DNA from: Henriciella barbarensis
GTDB lineage: Bacteria; Pseudomonadota; Alphaproteobacteria; Caulobacterales; Hyphomonadaceae
Length of the DNA stretch: 64,000 nt
Assembly (NCBI RefSeq): GCF_003576345.1
Contig: NZ_QWGB01000007.1
Location: 186,001-250,000, forward strand
Direction: 5' to 3'
The position numbers and the translations under genes are program-made. The first letter of the stretch is position 1; each line of letters starts with the position of its first letter. Below, one piece after another: positions 35,606 to 44,993 of the stretch. The notes beneath the pieces were generated by a model. The model worked only from the letters and a program-made list of their open reading frames with translations. It was not told the origin of the DNA and did no database searches.

Positions 35606-36949
35606 CTAGCGGATTGCGATCAGCCGCGCATCGTCTGTCAGGACGAAGACCTTGTCTCCAACCGAGATTGGTTCGAGATAGACCGGGTCCTTCAGTTCAA
35701 GCGACCCGGTACGCTCGCCCGTCTGCGGTGACAGCGCTATGATGGTGCCGCGGGAGGAAGCAACCAGAACCTGGTTGGACGCGATGATCGGCCCAGCATA
35801 GGAAATACGTCCGCGTTGCTTCTCCTGGCGTTCAAACTCGCGCAGTTGAGTTACCCAGAACACCTGTCCGGTGCCCGCATTGATCGCGGCCACTCGCCCA
35901 TCTGTGCCAGAGACAAAGAGGTACTGAGAGACAAGTGCAGGTGCTGAGGTAGATCCGATTGGCTGAACCCAGACACGATCGCCGCTGCGTCCATCAATCG
36001 CCGCCATGACGCCTGACTGGTTTGCTGCGAAGACGAGACCGTTACCGATGACAGGGCGCGAGGCGATGTCATTGATCGAGGAGATCGGGGTGAAACGGCC
36101 TGGACGCGACAGCGCTTCAGTCCAGAGACGGCGGCCATTCGCCGCCAGATAGGCAATGATCTCACCAGAGCTATAAGGTGCGATCACAATGTCCTCGACA
36201 GCCGCCGGGCTCGAAGAGCCAAGCACTCGTGCCGTCTCGGCGATGGCCTGATCTGACCAGAGCACGCGGCCATCATCAAGGTCCAGCGCAAAGAGTTCGT
36301 TGTTGTTCGACGAAACGAAAATGCGGCCATCATCAATCGTCGGCGCACCGGTCATCGGCGCTTCCATATCGCGGCGCCAGATCTCACGGCCCGTTTCAGC
36401 GTCCAGGGCAGCGACGAAACCAAAGCCGCTCGCCACGATCAGGCGTCCCGATGAATAGGCGAGCCCCGAACCGATGCCGCGCTTGTCACGGTCATTACCG
36501 GACTCAAGCTCCCGGCGCCAAAGGCGTGAACCGTTCGACAGGCTGAAGGCGCGAACAGTTTGGCGTGCATCAACAACGAAAATCGCTGTCTCACTGGCCA
36601 CGGGTGGTGTCGTGAGTGCGCCATTGCGGTCAGTCCCCCGGCCGGCATCGACCGACCAGGCAACTTCCAGATCCGCTGCGGCAGCCACATGGCCTGCTGA
36701 TTTAACCGGGCGCGAGCCAGCTTCAGGCCAGCTTGCCAGCGCGCTCGGCTGCGGCAAGGTAATTGTCTGGGTGGCAAGCGCCGGATCGGCCTCGAGGGAC
36801 TCGTCGCCGAGCACCATCTCGATGCGCCCCTCTTTCTCTTCAGCAGTGAGGCGCTGCTCTTCCGCCCGCAAATTACTGAGATAGGAGCAAGCTGACAAAC
36901 TCATGGCGAGCGTGCCGAGCATGGCTGCCCGAAAGGTCAAATTCATCAT
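35606..36949 (-). CDS. bamB: BamB-like beta-propeller lipoprotein
   Basis: This 447-residue outer membrane assembly factor of the BAM complex has a lipoprotein signal with lipobox LSAC (Cys21). Repeated propeller blades follow, with PQQ-type motifs such as GSRLWRRELESG, AETGREIWRRDM, DLDDGRVLWSD, GRSGDRVWVQP, NAGTGQVFWVTQL and PQTGERTG. About 75 extra residues lie between the lipobox and the propeller. It overlaps the yfgM-like gene by four bases and precedes der. Confidence 0.9.
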   Translation of the reverse strand: MMNLTFRAAMLGTLAMSLSACSYLSNLRAEEQRLTAEEKEGRIEMVLGDESLEADPALATQTITLPQPSALASWPEAGSRPVKSAGHVAAAADLEVAWSVDAGRGTDRNGALTTPPVASETAIFVVDARQTVRAFSLSNGSRLWRRELESGNDRDKRGIGSGLAYSSGRLIVASGFGFVAALDAETGREIWRRDMEAPMTGAPTIDDGRIFVSSNNNELFALDLDDGRVLWSDQAIAETARVLGSSSPAAVEDIVIAPYSSGEIIAYLAANGRRLWTEALSRPGRFTPISSINDIASRPVIGNGLVFAANQSGVMAAIDGRSGDRVWVQPIGSTSAPALVSQYLFVSGTDGRVAAINAGTGQVFWVTQLREFERQEKQRGRISYAGPIIASNQVLVASSRGTIIALSPQTGERTGSLELKDPVYLEPISVGDKVFVLTDDARLIAIR

Positions 36950-37701
36950 TCTGGCTGGTCTCCGTCGCTGGAAGCGGCGTCGCCTGCTTCCGGAATATCG
37001 TCAGTCTCAACTGTCTCTACAGGCGCCGTATCCTGCGCTGTTTCGCTATCTTCGCTCGATACAGGCTGCGCCGGCAGCACCGCGAGCGCACGTACGGCCC
37101 GCTGGGACACGCCTTCCGGCACGTTGGCGAGGAAGCGCAACTCATTGAAAACCTGGCGGGCATACTCAGTGTCACCCTCTTGCGCCGCTTTCGACGCGAT
37201 CAGCTCAAGCGCCAACGCACCAAACTCGCTTTCTTCCTCAGGCAGTGTGCCAAGGTAGGCTTCAAGTTCGGCGCGGCTTGCCGTCTGCGACTTCAGATAG
37301 GCGGCCTTCATCAAGGACATCTTGCCGATAGGTGTCTCAGAGTTGGCCGCAAGCTCAAGCGCGGCGATGGCCGCGTCGCGGTCAGCATTCCCTGCAAGAC
37401 GGGCCTGCGCCAGGAAGTTCGCGGCGAGGGGCGCAATCTCATCGCCGGACTGCGCGAGATCGCCGAAGCCGGTTGTCGCCGCCTGGTAGTCCTCGTCGGC
37501 AAGCGCGCGGTCTGCCTGTTCGAAAGACGCAGACTGCGCTTCGAGGTTCTGCGAACGCTGGCTTTGAAGGTATTCATTCAACGCCACACCGCCGATCAGC
37601 AGGCCAGCAGCGATGTAGGCGAAGACGCCGTATTTCTTCCAGAGGCGCGCCGCCTTCTCCTGGCGGAGGCCTTCTTCAACTTCCTCAAAGATATCAGCCA
37701 A
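36946..37701 (-). CDS. YfgM-like TPR membrane protein
   Basis: This 251-residue protein has a cytoplasmic N-terminal amphipathic region (MADIFEEVEEGLRQEKAARLWKKYG) and one membrane helix at about 26-42. A periplasmic TPR-like helical domain (about 50-190) follows, then an acidic Ser/Glu/Asp tail. This is the layout of YfgM/DUF2133 proteins, which work with periplasmic chaperones and SecYEG in E. coli. Sitting just before bamB and der supports the assignment, although it is divergent in sequence. Confidence 0.85.
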   Translation of the reverse strand: MADIFEEVEEGLRQEKAARLWKKYGVFAYIAAGLLIGGVALNEYLQSQRSQNLEAQSASFEQADRALADEDYQAATTGFGDLAQSGDEIAPLAANFLAQARLAGNADRDAAIAALELAANSETPIGKMSLMKAAYLKSQTASRAELEAYLGTLPEEESEFGALALELIASKAAQEGDTEYARQVFNELRFLANVPEGVSQRAVRALAVLPAQPVSSEDSETAQDTAPVETVETDDIPEAGDAASSDGDQPE

Positions 37702-37790
37702 TTGGCCTACTCCACTGGATTATGGGCATCAAATCAGCGCGCACCCTAACCGGGGTGCCTTCCTGCGGCAACGCGCGATAACTGTTTCAT

Positions 37791-38636
37791 CTACCCTTTC
37801 GGCAGATTCGCCTTGCCGCTGCCTGAAAGCTTGTAGGTTTCTGCTTCTGCCGGAAAGGTTCGCGCGCGCACATCACGGGCATATGCTTCGACAGATTTGG
37901 CGATCTCGGACTGGAGGTCGCCATACCGCCGGACGAATTTTGGAGTCCAGTCGAAGATACCCAACATGTCCTGCGTTACCAGAATCTGCCCGTCGCAGCT
38001 AGCTGAGGCACCAATACCAATCGTCGGAATTGAAAGCGTCTTCGTGATCTCATCGGCGAGGTCTTCAGCGACGCCTTCAATCACGATCGCAAACGCGCCT
38101 GCTTCTTCTGCGGCGCGTGCCTCTTCCATGACGCGCTCACGTTCTGCCTCATCGCGACCCTGCGCCTTGAAGCCGCCAACGACATTGATCGCCTGAGGAC
38201 GAAGGCCGACATGGCCCATGACCGGTACGCCGCGCTCGACAAGGTGTTCGATCTGATGGGCGGCATAGGTTCCGCTCTCGATCTTCACCGCCTGGCAGCC
38301 AGTCTCCTTCATGATTCTAGAGGCGTTGAGGAAGGCCTGGTCCGCGCTGGTCTCATAGGAACCGAACGGCATGTCGACGACCACGAAAGCCCGGTCCGAA
38401 CCGCGCATCACAGCCTGCCCATGCAGGATCATCATCTCCATCGTGACGCCGACAGTCGACGTCAGGCCGTGCACGACCATTCCCACGCTATCGCCCACCA
38501 GAAGCAGGTCGCAATAGGGATCCATGATCGCGGCCGTCGGCGCATCATAGGCGGTCAGGCAGACAAGCGGCTCACCTTGCTTGGCAGCGATGATATCGCG
38601 AACGGTCTTTCGTCTGACTTGGGATTGTGCGGACAC
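37791..38636 (-). CDS. panB: 3-methyl-2-oxobutanoate hydroxymethyltransferase
   Basis: PanB makes ketopantoate, the first step of pantothenate synthesis. The 281-residue protein has LTAYDAPTAAIMD, LLVGDSVGMVVHGLTSTVGVTMEMMI, MPFGSYE, KIESGT, GHVGLRPQ, IVIEGV and IGIGAS(A)SCDGQILVTQDMLG, all typical. The start is a GTG with GGAGAT upstream. It is not next to panC in this window. Confidence 0.96.
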   Translation of the reverse strand: MSAQSQVRRKTVRDIIAAKQGEPLVCLTAYDAPTAAIMDPYCDLLLVGDSVGMVVHGLTSTVGVTMEMMILHGQAVMRGSDRAFVVVDMPFGSYETSADQAFLNASRIMKETGCQAVKIESGTYAAHQIEHLVERGVPVMGHVGLRPQAINVVGGFKAQGRDEAERERVMEEARAAEEAGAFAIVIEGVAEDLADEITKTLSIPTIGIGASASCDGQILVTQDMLGIFDWTPKFVRRYGDLQSEIAKSVEAYARDVRARTFPAEAETYKLSGSGKANLPKG

Positions 38637-38745
38637 GGGCAGCCTATCTCCATCAATGGAACTGAACGACCGTCTCCTAACAGAGCCCGTCCCTCAGCGC
38701 CAAGCGCGAAACGGTTAGCTTAACACACAAGGCTCGCACGGAGCC

Positions 38746-39333
38746 TCAGCCCAGGCCTGCGATGACCGGCTGCCCGAACAGGATCTCATGCAACCCGAAG
38801 ATCATTGCACCCCAGATGATGAGCCCGATCAGAACGGCAATCACATCACTCATGACCGAGACCCTGACTTCAGCCGGAAGGCCGGTCTCGCCGCGCTTCT
38901 TCACCATGATCCGGTCAAACACCGCATAGGCGAGGAAACTGCCGAACAGCAGAATCGAGTTCAGCTCTCCATTGGCGAGCAGGTGCCCGATAGCCCAGAC
39001 CTTCACCGCCACCAGCATCGGGTGTTTCAGCGTTTTCTTGATGTATCCGGGCGGCAGATTGGCCGCGATCAGGATCGGCATTGCAATCAACTGGATCAGT
39101 ATATTGAGGTGAACAGTCCAGACAGGCGGCTGCCAGATGATCGCAGCCGGACGCATCGCCCCATATCCCCAGACGATCAATACAAGACCAGCGATCGCCA
39201 CGAGCGTGTAGAGCCCTTTAAACGGGCCTGCCCCTATCCTTGCTTCGATCCTGCGCTCCGGCGCTCGCGTGCGCAGCGCAGAGTAGATATGCGCGCCAAA
39301 GAATAGCGCGAGCCCCGCCAGCAGATACACCAT
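38746..39333 (-). CDS. NnrU family membrane protein
   Basis: This 195-residue, six-helix protein of the NnrU family is related to Z-carotene isomerase (Z-ISO). Visible motifs are MVYLLAGLALFFGAHIYSAL at the start, then HLNILIQLIAMPILIAANLPPGYIKKTLKHPMLVAVKVWAIGHLLANGE with conserved histidines that could bind heme, and AVFDRIMVKKRGE. Its function in this organism is unknown. The ATG at 39333 is chosen because a GGGGGAAG site precedes it and the longer frame is not family-like. It diverges from the FAD monooxygenase gene. Confidence 0.87.
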   Translation of the reverse strand: MVYLLAGLALFFGAHIYSALRTRAPERRIEARIGAGPFKGLYTLVAIAGLVLIVWGYGAMRPAAIIWQPPVWTVHLNILIQLIAMPILIAANLPPGYIKKTLKHPMLVAVKVWAIGHLLANGELNSILLFGSFLAYAVFDRIMVKKRGETGLPAEVRVSVMSDVIAVLIGLIIWGAMIFGLHEILFGQPVIAGLG

Positions 39334-39465
39334 GCCTGCTTCCCCCTTTTTCTGTAGTGGCAGAATGGCGCGAAAGCGCCCAACCAGCAAGTTTGTGTCC
39401 CATGCGGCAATTGGCTTGCGCCCAGAGCTTGCTCCCCGCACCGGGCAGCGCCAAGACTGGCGGCG

Positions 39466-40668
39466 ATGACAAGGTCGGACACCCACGCACTGATCTCTGG
39501 AGGCGGCATAGGCGGCCTCACCGCTGCACTTTGCCTTGCCCGTGCCGGCTGGTCGGTTGAGGTGTTCGAAGCCGCTAGCGCGCTTAAAGAGATGGGCGCT
39601 GGACTTCAGCTCAGCCCGAACGCAATGAAGGTCTTCGACCGGCTGGGCCTCTCTGACGACATCGCCGCGCGGGGCTTCTCACCAGAAGCGCTGGAGCTGC
39701 GGCTCGGCCGGTCAGGGCGCCGCGTCTTTTCCGTTCCGGTCAATCAGGGCGCGGATCCGGCATGGGGCGCGCCCTATATCCATATTCACCGCGCTGACCT
39801 GCTGGACATTCTGGCAGACGCCGCGCGTGTTAACCCGGCCATCGAAATCAATCTGGGAACGAAGACGTCAGGATATGAAACCGAAGACCGGTCTGCCCGC
39901 CTGATTCTTGGGGACGGCAGCAAAAGGATTGGGCAGCTGCTCCTTGGCGCCGACGGCCTCCATTCTACGATCCGCGAACAGATGCTAGGCGACGTTCCTG
40001 CTCGTTTTACCGGCAATCTCGCCTGGCGTTTCACCGTACCGCTGGCTGATCTGGTTTCACCGCCACCACCAACCGCCTGTGTCTGGGCTGGCCCCGGTCG
40101 CCACGCTGTCACCTACCGTCTTCGTGGTGGCAAACTCGCCAATTTCGTCGGCATCGTTGAGCGACGCGACTGGCAGGGCGAAAGCTGGACCGAGCAAGGT
40201 GCGAAAGCCGATGCGCTCAATGACTTTGAGGGCTGGGATGACACCGTGACCGGCCTCATCGACGCGGCGGACGCCCATTTTCGCTGGGCCCTGTTTGACC
40301 GACCCCCGCTAGAGACCTGGTGCGATGGTCCGGTCACGCTGCTCGGCGACGCCTGTCACCCCATGCTGCCCTTCCAGGCGCAAGGCGCCGCGCAGGCGAT
40401 CGAAGACGCCTATGTGCTCGCCAGCAAAGTAGAAGCAGGCAGCGATATCTCTGTAGCCCTTCGCAGGTATGAAGCGGCGCGCAAGCCGCGCGCTTCGCGA
40501 ATCCAGGCGGCGTCCCGCTCCAATATGAAGACCTTCCACAAAGGGTCACTTCCCGGCCAAGCTGCAACCTACGGTCCGATGTGGATCGCGGGCCAGTTCC
40601 TGCCGGGCGTTGTCCGATCCCGTCTCGACTGGATCTATGGCCACGACGTTACAGAGATGGGTCTATAA
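39466..40668 (+). CDS. FAD-dependent monooxygenase (salicylate hydroxylase-like)
   Basis: This 400-residue group A flavin monooxygenase has GGGIGGLTAALCLARAGWSVEVFEA near the start, IHIHRADLLDIL, the DG motif LLGADGLHSTIRE, and the second FAD motif LLGDACHPMLPFQAQGAAQAIEDA. The overall layout is closest to salicylate or 3-hydroxybenzoate hydroxylases, but the substrate is not predictable. It is convergent with the quinone oxidoreductase gene, overlapping by 20 bases. Confidence 0.86.
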   Translation: MTRSDTHALISGGGIGGLTAALCLARAGWSVEVFEAASALKEMGAGLQLSPNAMKVFDRLGLSDDIAARGFSPEALELRLGRSGRRVFSVPVNQGADPAWGAPYIHIHRADLLDILADAARVNPAIEINLGTKTSGYETEDRSARLILGDGSKRIGQLLLGADGLHSTIREQMLGDVPARFTGNLAWRFTVPLADLVSPPPPTACVWAGPGRHAVTYRLRGGKLANFVGIVERRDWQGESWTEQGAKADALNDFEGWDDTVTGLIDAADAHFRWALFDRPPLETWCDGPVTLLGDACHPMLPFQAQGAAQAIEDAYVLASKVEAGSDISVALRRYEAARKPRASRIQAASRSNMKTFHKGSLPGQAATYGPMWIAGQFLPGVVRSRLDWIYGHDVTEMGL

Positions 40669-41647
40669 TCACCCGGCCGACGACGCGGCGTTCTTCCATT
40701 TCCGCGAAGGCCTTGCGCCAGTCATCGAGGCTATAGACCGCGTGAGCGTGCGGCGTCACTGACTTGTCCTCGATCATCTTCCATACCGCTTCCATATTTT
40801 CGCGGCCTTTCTCGGGGAACTGGCGCCCATACTCGCCCGCTCGCACGCCTACGACCGAAAAGCCCTTGATCAGCGGCATGTTCACTTTGACTTCAGGAAT
40901 GCGGCCTGACGCGAACCCGACCACCAGAAGCCGACCGTCAAACGCGATACAGCGCACGCTCTCAGCAAACACATCGCCGCCGACCGGGTCGTAGATAATG
41001 TCGGCACCGCCATTGGTGATTTCCTTCACCTTCTCGCGGAAGCCGCCCGTATAATTGATCACGGCGTCGGGCGCGTACTTATCCTTGATGACTTGCAGCT
41101 TGTCGTCCCGTGAGGCTGCCGCGATGACTTTCGCACCGAGATGTTTGCCGAGATCGACCGCAGCGAGGCCCACGCCGCCTGCGGCCCCATGCACCAGCAG
41201 CCACTCGCCGGGCTGGATATTGGCGCGCCGCACGAGTGAAACATAAGCTGTCAGATAGGCTGAGCCAACAGACGCCGCCGCCGCGAAATCAAGATGATCC
41301 GGTATCTTCCGGACGGACTTTGCGCTATAGGTGTTATATTCGGCAAACGCACCGCCCAGACGGCTCGTCACAACACGGTCACCAACTACGAATTCGCTGA
41401 CGCCTTCCCCCAGCGCCGCAACCTCACCGGATACATCCCCGCCCGGAATGAAAGGCAGGTCCGGCTTGTGCTGGTATCCACCCTGCGTCATCAAAAGGTC
41501 CGGAAAACCAAGACTTCCTGCGCGAATCTTCAAAAGAATTTCACCTGGTCCGGGCGCAGGAACATCAGTCTGGTTGAGCCGGACACCCTTATAGTTCTCG
41601 CCAAGTTCCTCGACCTGAAGGGCTCTCATCTTCTGCGGCACGCTCAT
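40649..41647 (-). CDS. NADPH:quinone oxidoreductase, zinc-independent MDR family
   Basis: This 332-residue medium-chain reductase has an N-terminal GroES-like domain (FPDLLMTQGGYQHKPDLPFIPGGDVSGEV) and the NADPH-binding LVHGAAGGVGLAAVDLGKHLGA. The zinc-binding cysteines of alcohol dehydrogenases are absent, so it belongs to the quinone oxidoreductase/crotonyl-CoA-reductase-like side. The ATG at 41647 has an AGGAAG site; the 61-codon upstream extension is not family-like. Its 3' end overlaps the convergent monooxygenase gene. Confidence 0.88.
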   Translation of the reverse strand: MSVPQKMRALQVEELGENYKGVRLNQTDVPAPGPGEILLKIRAGSLGFPDLLMTQGGYQHKPDLPFIPGGDVSGEVAALGEGVSEFVVGDRVVTSRLGGAFAEYNTYSAKSVRKIPDHLDFAAAASVGSAYLTAYVSLVRRANIQPGEWLLVHGAAGGVGLAAVDLGKHLGAKVIAAASRDDKLQVIKDKYAPDAVINYTGGFREKVKEITNGGADIIYDPVGGDVFAESVRCIAFDGRLLVVGFASGRIPEVKVNMPLIKGFSVVGVRAGEYGRQFPEKGRENMEAVWKMIEDKSVTPHAHAVYSLDDWRKAFAEMEERRVVGRVIIDPSL

Positions 41648-41707
41648 TGGCTTCCTCACACTTCTTCGCGTTCGATACTTATCTAGAGGGTCCCCGTCGA
41701 GGCGGCC

Positions 41708-42337
41708 ATGCTGACCCCACGGCCACCTCGACAGGACCTTCCATCTCACCAGTTGCAACGATGGTCGCCATTGCCCCGAAAACTCGATAAGGCACAGCGC
41801 GTGACCCGTGCCCTGCCCCTTCTGATACATGGCTTACTCGCCCTTGGCGTCGCGATTTCCGCCTGGTTTTACGCGCCGGCCGGGATGCTCCTTCTCACGC
41901 TCGCCATGGGCGCGGTTCTTCTGGCCCTCGCCAGCATCGACTGGCGCACCTTCATCCTGCCGGATCCGCTCAACGCTCTTCTCGCCCTGCTCGGAATATT
42001 CATGATCTGGCAGCATGCACGCGCGGACTGGCTAGACCATGTCATTGGCGGTGCTGCCGCCTATCTCGCTTTGCTATGCCTTGAGCTCTTCTATCGCCAC
42101 GTTCGAGGCATCGACGCTCTAGGCCGCGGCGACGCCAAGCTTGCTGGCGCCCTCGGCCTGTGGCTAGGCTGGCAGATCGTGCCGCTCCTCTTCCTGCTCG
42201 CAGCAGGGTCAGGGCTGATCGCGGTCCTCATCTATTCGGGACTTTTTCGCCGTACAATCGGGGCCGATACACCCATCCCCTTCGGTCCATGGATGGCCCT
42301 GTCAGGCTGGATATGCTGGCTAGTCGCGCCAGTCTGA
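41708..42337 (+). CDS. Prepilin peptidase domain protein (A24 family, no methylase domain)
   Basis: This 209-residue membrane aspartyl protease has the two catalytic Asp regions: ASIDWRTFILPDPLN (about residues 75-90) and GRGDAKLAGALG (about 138-150). About six membrane helices are predicted. The N-terminal Cys4 methyltransferase domain of full PilD/GspO is missing; a polar, Arg-rich stretch stands in its place. It may process type II secretion or Tad-type pseudopilins, but no pilus or secretion gene is nearby. It ends at a strong palindromic terminator shared with katE. Confidence 0.85.
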   Translation: MLTPRPPRQDLPSHQLQRWSPLPRKLDKAQRVTRALPLLIHGLLALGVAISAWFYAPAGMLLLTLAMGAVLLALASIDWRTFILPDPLNALLALLGIFMIWQHARADWLDHVIGGAAAYLALLCLELFYRHVRGIDALGRGDAKLAGALGLWLGWQIVPLLFLLAAGSGLIAVLIYSGLFRRTIGADTPIPFGPWMALSGWICWLVAPV

Positions 42338-42344
42338 AAGCCAT

Positions 42345-42376
42345 AAAAAATCCCGGCCGCGCGGCCGGGATTTTTT
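42345..42376. terminator. Perfect bidirectional terminator between prepilin peptidase and katE
   Basis: A 32-base perfect palindrome: six A, then TCCCGGCCGC, its complement GCGGCCGGGA, then six T. It carries a U-tract on both strands and lies between the two convergent stop codons. Confidence 0.92.
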
Positions 42377-42397
42377 ATTTTGCGGAAGAACACCTGA

Positions 42398-44458
42398 TCA
42401 GGCGTCCCTGTCCCACTTGCGGAGTGTGGGAAGCGCATTCAGAAACTCTCCCATCTCTCCGTCATCGAGGCGGAAGCAGCCATCATCCAGTTTGCCTTCG
42501 ACACCGGCCTCCTTGAGCAGCGGTCCTGCGCCTTCCGTCAGGCCGATGAACTTGCCATGCGCCATCGCGTCAGTGACGAAATCACGCGCAGGGGGGAGGT
42601 CAGCAAGCGTATTCGCACCCTCTTCGGACAGAACCAGTGCGACAGCGTCATAGAGTATGGACGGCCCGCCATCGATCTTCTCGCCAGCGTCGATATGGCT
42701 CCCATCGCTTAGCTTGGCACCGCCAACCTTGGGCGCAACAACCACCGTCAGTGCGCCAGCCTCTTCCATTGCATCCTGCAACGCCTTCACCGTACCGGCA
42801 TCACTGCCATCCGCGACCAAGATGCCCAGCTTGCGGCCTTTGAAGTTCTTTGGACCATTCTTGATAATGCTGAGGGCGTCGGACACTTTCAGATCGGTCT
42901 TTGTCTCGCGTGCCGCCTTCGCAGGTTCTGGCAGCTGGAGCCCAAGTCCGTCTGCCACGGCCTCTGCCAAGTCTTCATGGATATTACGAAGGTGAGAAAG
43001 CATCCGCTTCCGCACGCGCATTTCCTGGCATTTCGATAGTTCAAAGGTCAGCGCATTGGCGATGTGGGTCTGCTCAATATCTGTCTGGCTAAGATAGAAC
43101 TGGCGTGCCTGGCTGTAATGGTCAGCAAAGGTTTCCGATCGCGTGGCGACCTTCTGTCCGCTTACGTCCTCTGGATAGTGGCGGTAGCCCTTCGCTGGAT
43201 CTTCGCGCGGGCCACCTTCTTCGGTGCCCCAGCTGTTCGGCTCATAGTTTGCGCGCCCCTTGGGGTTACGCATCGCCATGTGGCCGTCCTGCTGGAAATT
43301 GCGCATCGGGCACTGCGGCGCATTGATTGGAATGTGGGTAAAGTTCGGTCCGCCCAGGCGCTTGATCTGCGTATCGAGATAGGAAAAATTGCGGCCCTGA
43401 AGAAGCGGATCGTTCGAGAAGCCGATACCCGGCACGACATTGTTTGTGCAGAAGGCGACCTGCTCTGTTTCAGTGAAGAAATTGTCGACCACCTTGTCGA
43501 GCACCATCCGCCCCACAATCCGGACCGGCACATCCTCCTCCGGGATGATCTTGGTCGCGTCGAGCACATCAAAGTCAAATTTCTCGGCGAATTCCTGATC
43601 GAAAACCTGCAAACCAAGTTCCCACTCAGGGTAATCACCCGTCTGGATGGCATCCCACAGATCGCGGCGGTGAAAATCCGGGTCAGCACCGTTGATCTTC
43701 AGTGCCTCATTCCAGACCACAGATTGAAGGCCCTGTTTGGGCTTCCAGTGAAACTTGACGAAGGTTGATTTGCCCTCCTCATTGATGAGCCGGAACGTGT
43801 GTACGCCAAACCCTTCCATGAAACGGAAGGAACGCGGAATGGTGCGATCAGACATGATCCACATCACCATATTCATCGACTCTGGGGACAGTGAGATAAA
43901 GTCCCAGAAATTGTCGTGAGCTGTCTGCGCCTGCGGAAAGCCCCGGTCCGGGGCCGGTTTCGCGGCGTGGACCAGGTCTGGAAACTTGATCGCATCCTGG
44001 ATGAAGAAGACGGGGATATTGTTGCCCACAAGGTCCCAATTGCCTTCCTTGGTGTAGAATTTCGTCGCGAAACCACGCACGTCGCGCGCGACATCCGGCG
44101 ACCCTTTATTGCCTGCCACCGTTGAAAAGCGTGTAAAAACCGGTGTCTTTTCGCCCTTTTTGAAAACGGCCGCGCGGGTCAGGTCCGACAGATCTTCGAA
44201 ACATTCAAAAAACCCGTGCGCCGCAAAGCCGCGCGCATGTACGACGCGTTCTGGAATGCGCTCATGGTCGAAGTGGAAGATTTTCTCACGGAAATGAAAA
44301 TCGTCCATCAGCATCGGGCCGCGTTCACCAGCTTTTAGATGGTTCTGGTCATCCGACACCGGCACGCCTTGCTGCGTGGTCAGCGTGTCATACCCGTGTT
44401 CGGTTGTTTGGTGGGTCACGCCGTTATCGTCGATAGGCAGATCGTTCTTCGTCGTCAT
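42398..44458 (-). CDS. katE: Large-subunit monofunctional catalase (clade 2)
   Basis: This 686-residue heme catalase has the distal His74 in [12 protein letters not shown], the distal Asn near 146 in [11 protein letters not shown], and the proximal heme Tyr in [15 protein letters not shown]. The extra C-terminal domain (about 535-680, starting [20 protein letters not shown]) has the class I amidotransferase-like fold found only in large-subunit catalases. The ATG at 44458 follows GGAGA. It is divergent from a small hydrophilic gene with an EcfG-like promoter; a weaker GGAAC element also faces katE, so general stress control is likely. Confidence 0.95.
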   Translation of the reverse strand: MTTKNDLPIDDNGVTHQTTEHGYDTLTTQQGVPVSDDQNHLKAGERGPMLMDDFHFREKIFHFDHERIPERVVHARGFAAHGFFECFEDLSDLTRAAVFKKGEKTPVFTRFSTVAGNKGSPDVARDVRGFATKFYTKEGNWDLVGNNIPVFFIQDAIKFPDLVHAAKPAPDRGFPQAQTAHDNFWDFISLSPESMNMVMWIMSDRTIPRSFRFMEGFGVHTFRLINEEGKSTFVKFHWKPKQGLQSVVWNEALKINGADPDFHRRDLWDAIQTGDYPEWELGLQVFDQEFAEKFDFDVLDATKIIPEEDVPVRIVGRMVLDKVVDNFFTETEQVAFCTNNVVPGIGFSNDPLLQGRNFSYLDTQIKRLGGPNFTHIPINAPQCPMRNFQQDGHMAMRNPKGRANYEPNSWGTEEGGPREDPAKGYRHYPEDVSGQKVATRSETFADHYSQARQFYLSQTDIEQTHIANALTFELSKCQEMRVRKRMLSHLRNIHEDLAEAVADGLGLQLPEPAKAARETKTDLKVSDALSIIKNGPKNFKGRKLGILVADGSDAGTVKALQDAMEEAGALTVVVAPKVGGAKLSDGSHIDAGEKIDGGPSILYDAVALVLSEEGANTLADLPPARDFVTDAMAHGKFIGLTEGAGPLLKEAGVEGKLDDGCFRLDDGEMGEFLNALPTLRKWDRDA

Positions 44459-44615
44459 GCGATTGTCTCCGTGAATTCGAATTGAAAGAAGAGCTCGCAG
44501 GTCGCGTAGTTCCAACGTGCGCACATTCGCGCCGCGCAATGCCTCTTAATTACGACGCAGACTTAACTGAGATCATCTTTTCCTGGTTGCGACGACAAAG
44601 TCCTGGGCCCCTTGC

Positions 44616-44641
44616 GGAACGCAATTCCATCACAGCCTGTT
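44616..44641 (+). promoter_or_regulatory. EcfG-like general stress promoter
   Basis: GGAAC at 44616-44620, 17 bases, then TGTT at 44638-44641. The alphaproteobacterial EcfG/SigT consensus is GGAAC-N16/17-CGTT, so one base differs. It lies 35 bases before the ATG of the small hydrophilic protein gene. On the opposite strand GGAAC occurs at 44513-44509, facing katE, but its -10 (TCTT after 16 bases) is poor. Confidence 0.5.
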
Positions 44642-44675
44642 TCTTCAGAAGCTCGTTTGAACAAGAGGTACCGTC

Positions 44676-44915
44676 ATGGAAGATCGCAAAGATGCTCACA
44701 CGAACAGGCACACGCTCGATGAGAGCGCCAAACCTCGCACGACACCCGATACCGAGGCGCAGAATGAGCAGAAGAAAGCCGAGCGCCGGACAGGCGACTT
44801 CCCGCCAAAGACCGCGCCCAAAGACGACGATGTCGAACAATCCGTCGAACGCGAAAGCTGGGACAGGCTAAAAGCCAAGCCGATCAACAGGCGTGAGAAA
44901 CCAGACCAGGACTAG
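44676..44915 (+). CDS. Small hydrophilic, probably disordered protein
   Basis: This 79-residue protein is almost devoid of hydrophobic residues and rich in Asp, Glu, Lys, Arg, Pro and Thr. A central KKAERRTGDFPPKTAPKDDD segment suggests it is intrinsically disordered. AGAGGT precedes the ATG. No family was recognised. The EcfG-like promoter and the divergent katE suggest a stress-induced protein, comparable in composition to small stress proteins of alphaproteobacteria. This functional link is inference. Confidence 0.65.
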   Translation: MEDRKDAHTNRHTLDESAKPRTTPDTEAQNEQKKAERRTGDFPPKTAPKDDDVEQSVERESWDRLKAKPINRREKPDQD

Positions 44916-44993
44916 GCACCATCCCAGCAAGATCAGCCGGCGCCGCACAGCATGCAGAACAATAGCGACATGTGCCTTGGCGCTGGTGCCGCG

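Noticed and set aside
44489-44513. EcfG promoter facing katE
   Set aside because: GGAAC is present but the -10 reads TCTT at 16 bases, too weak to call as a feature; kept only as a remark.
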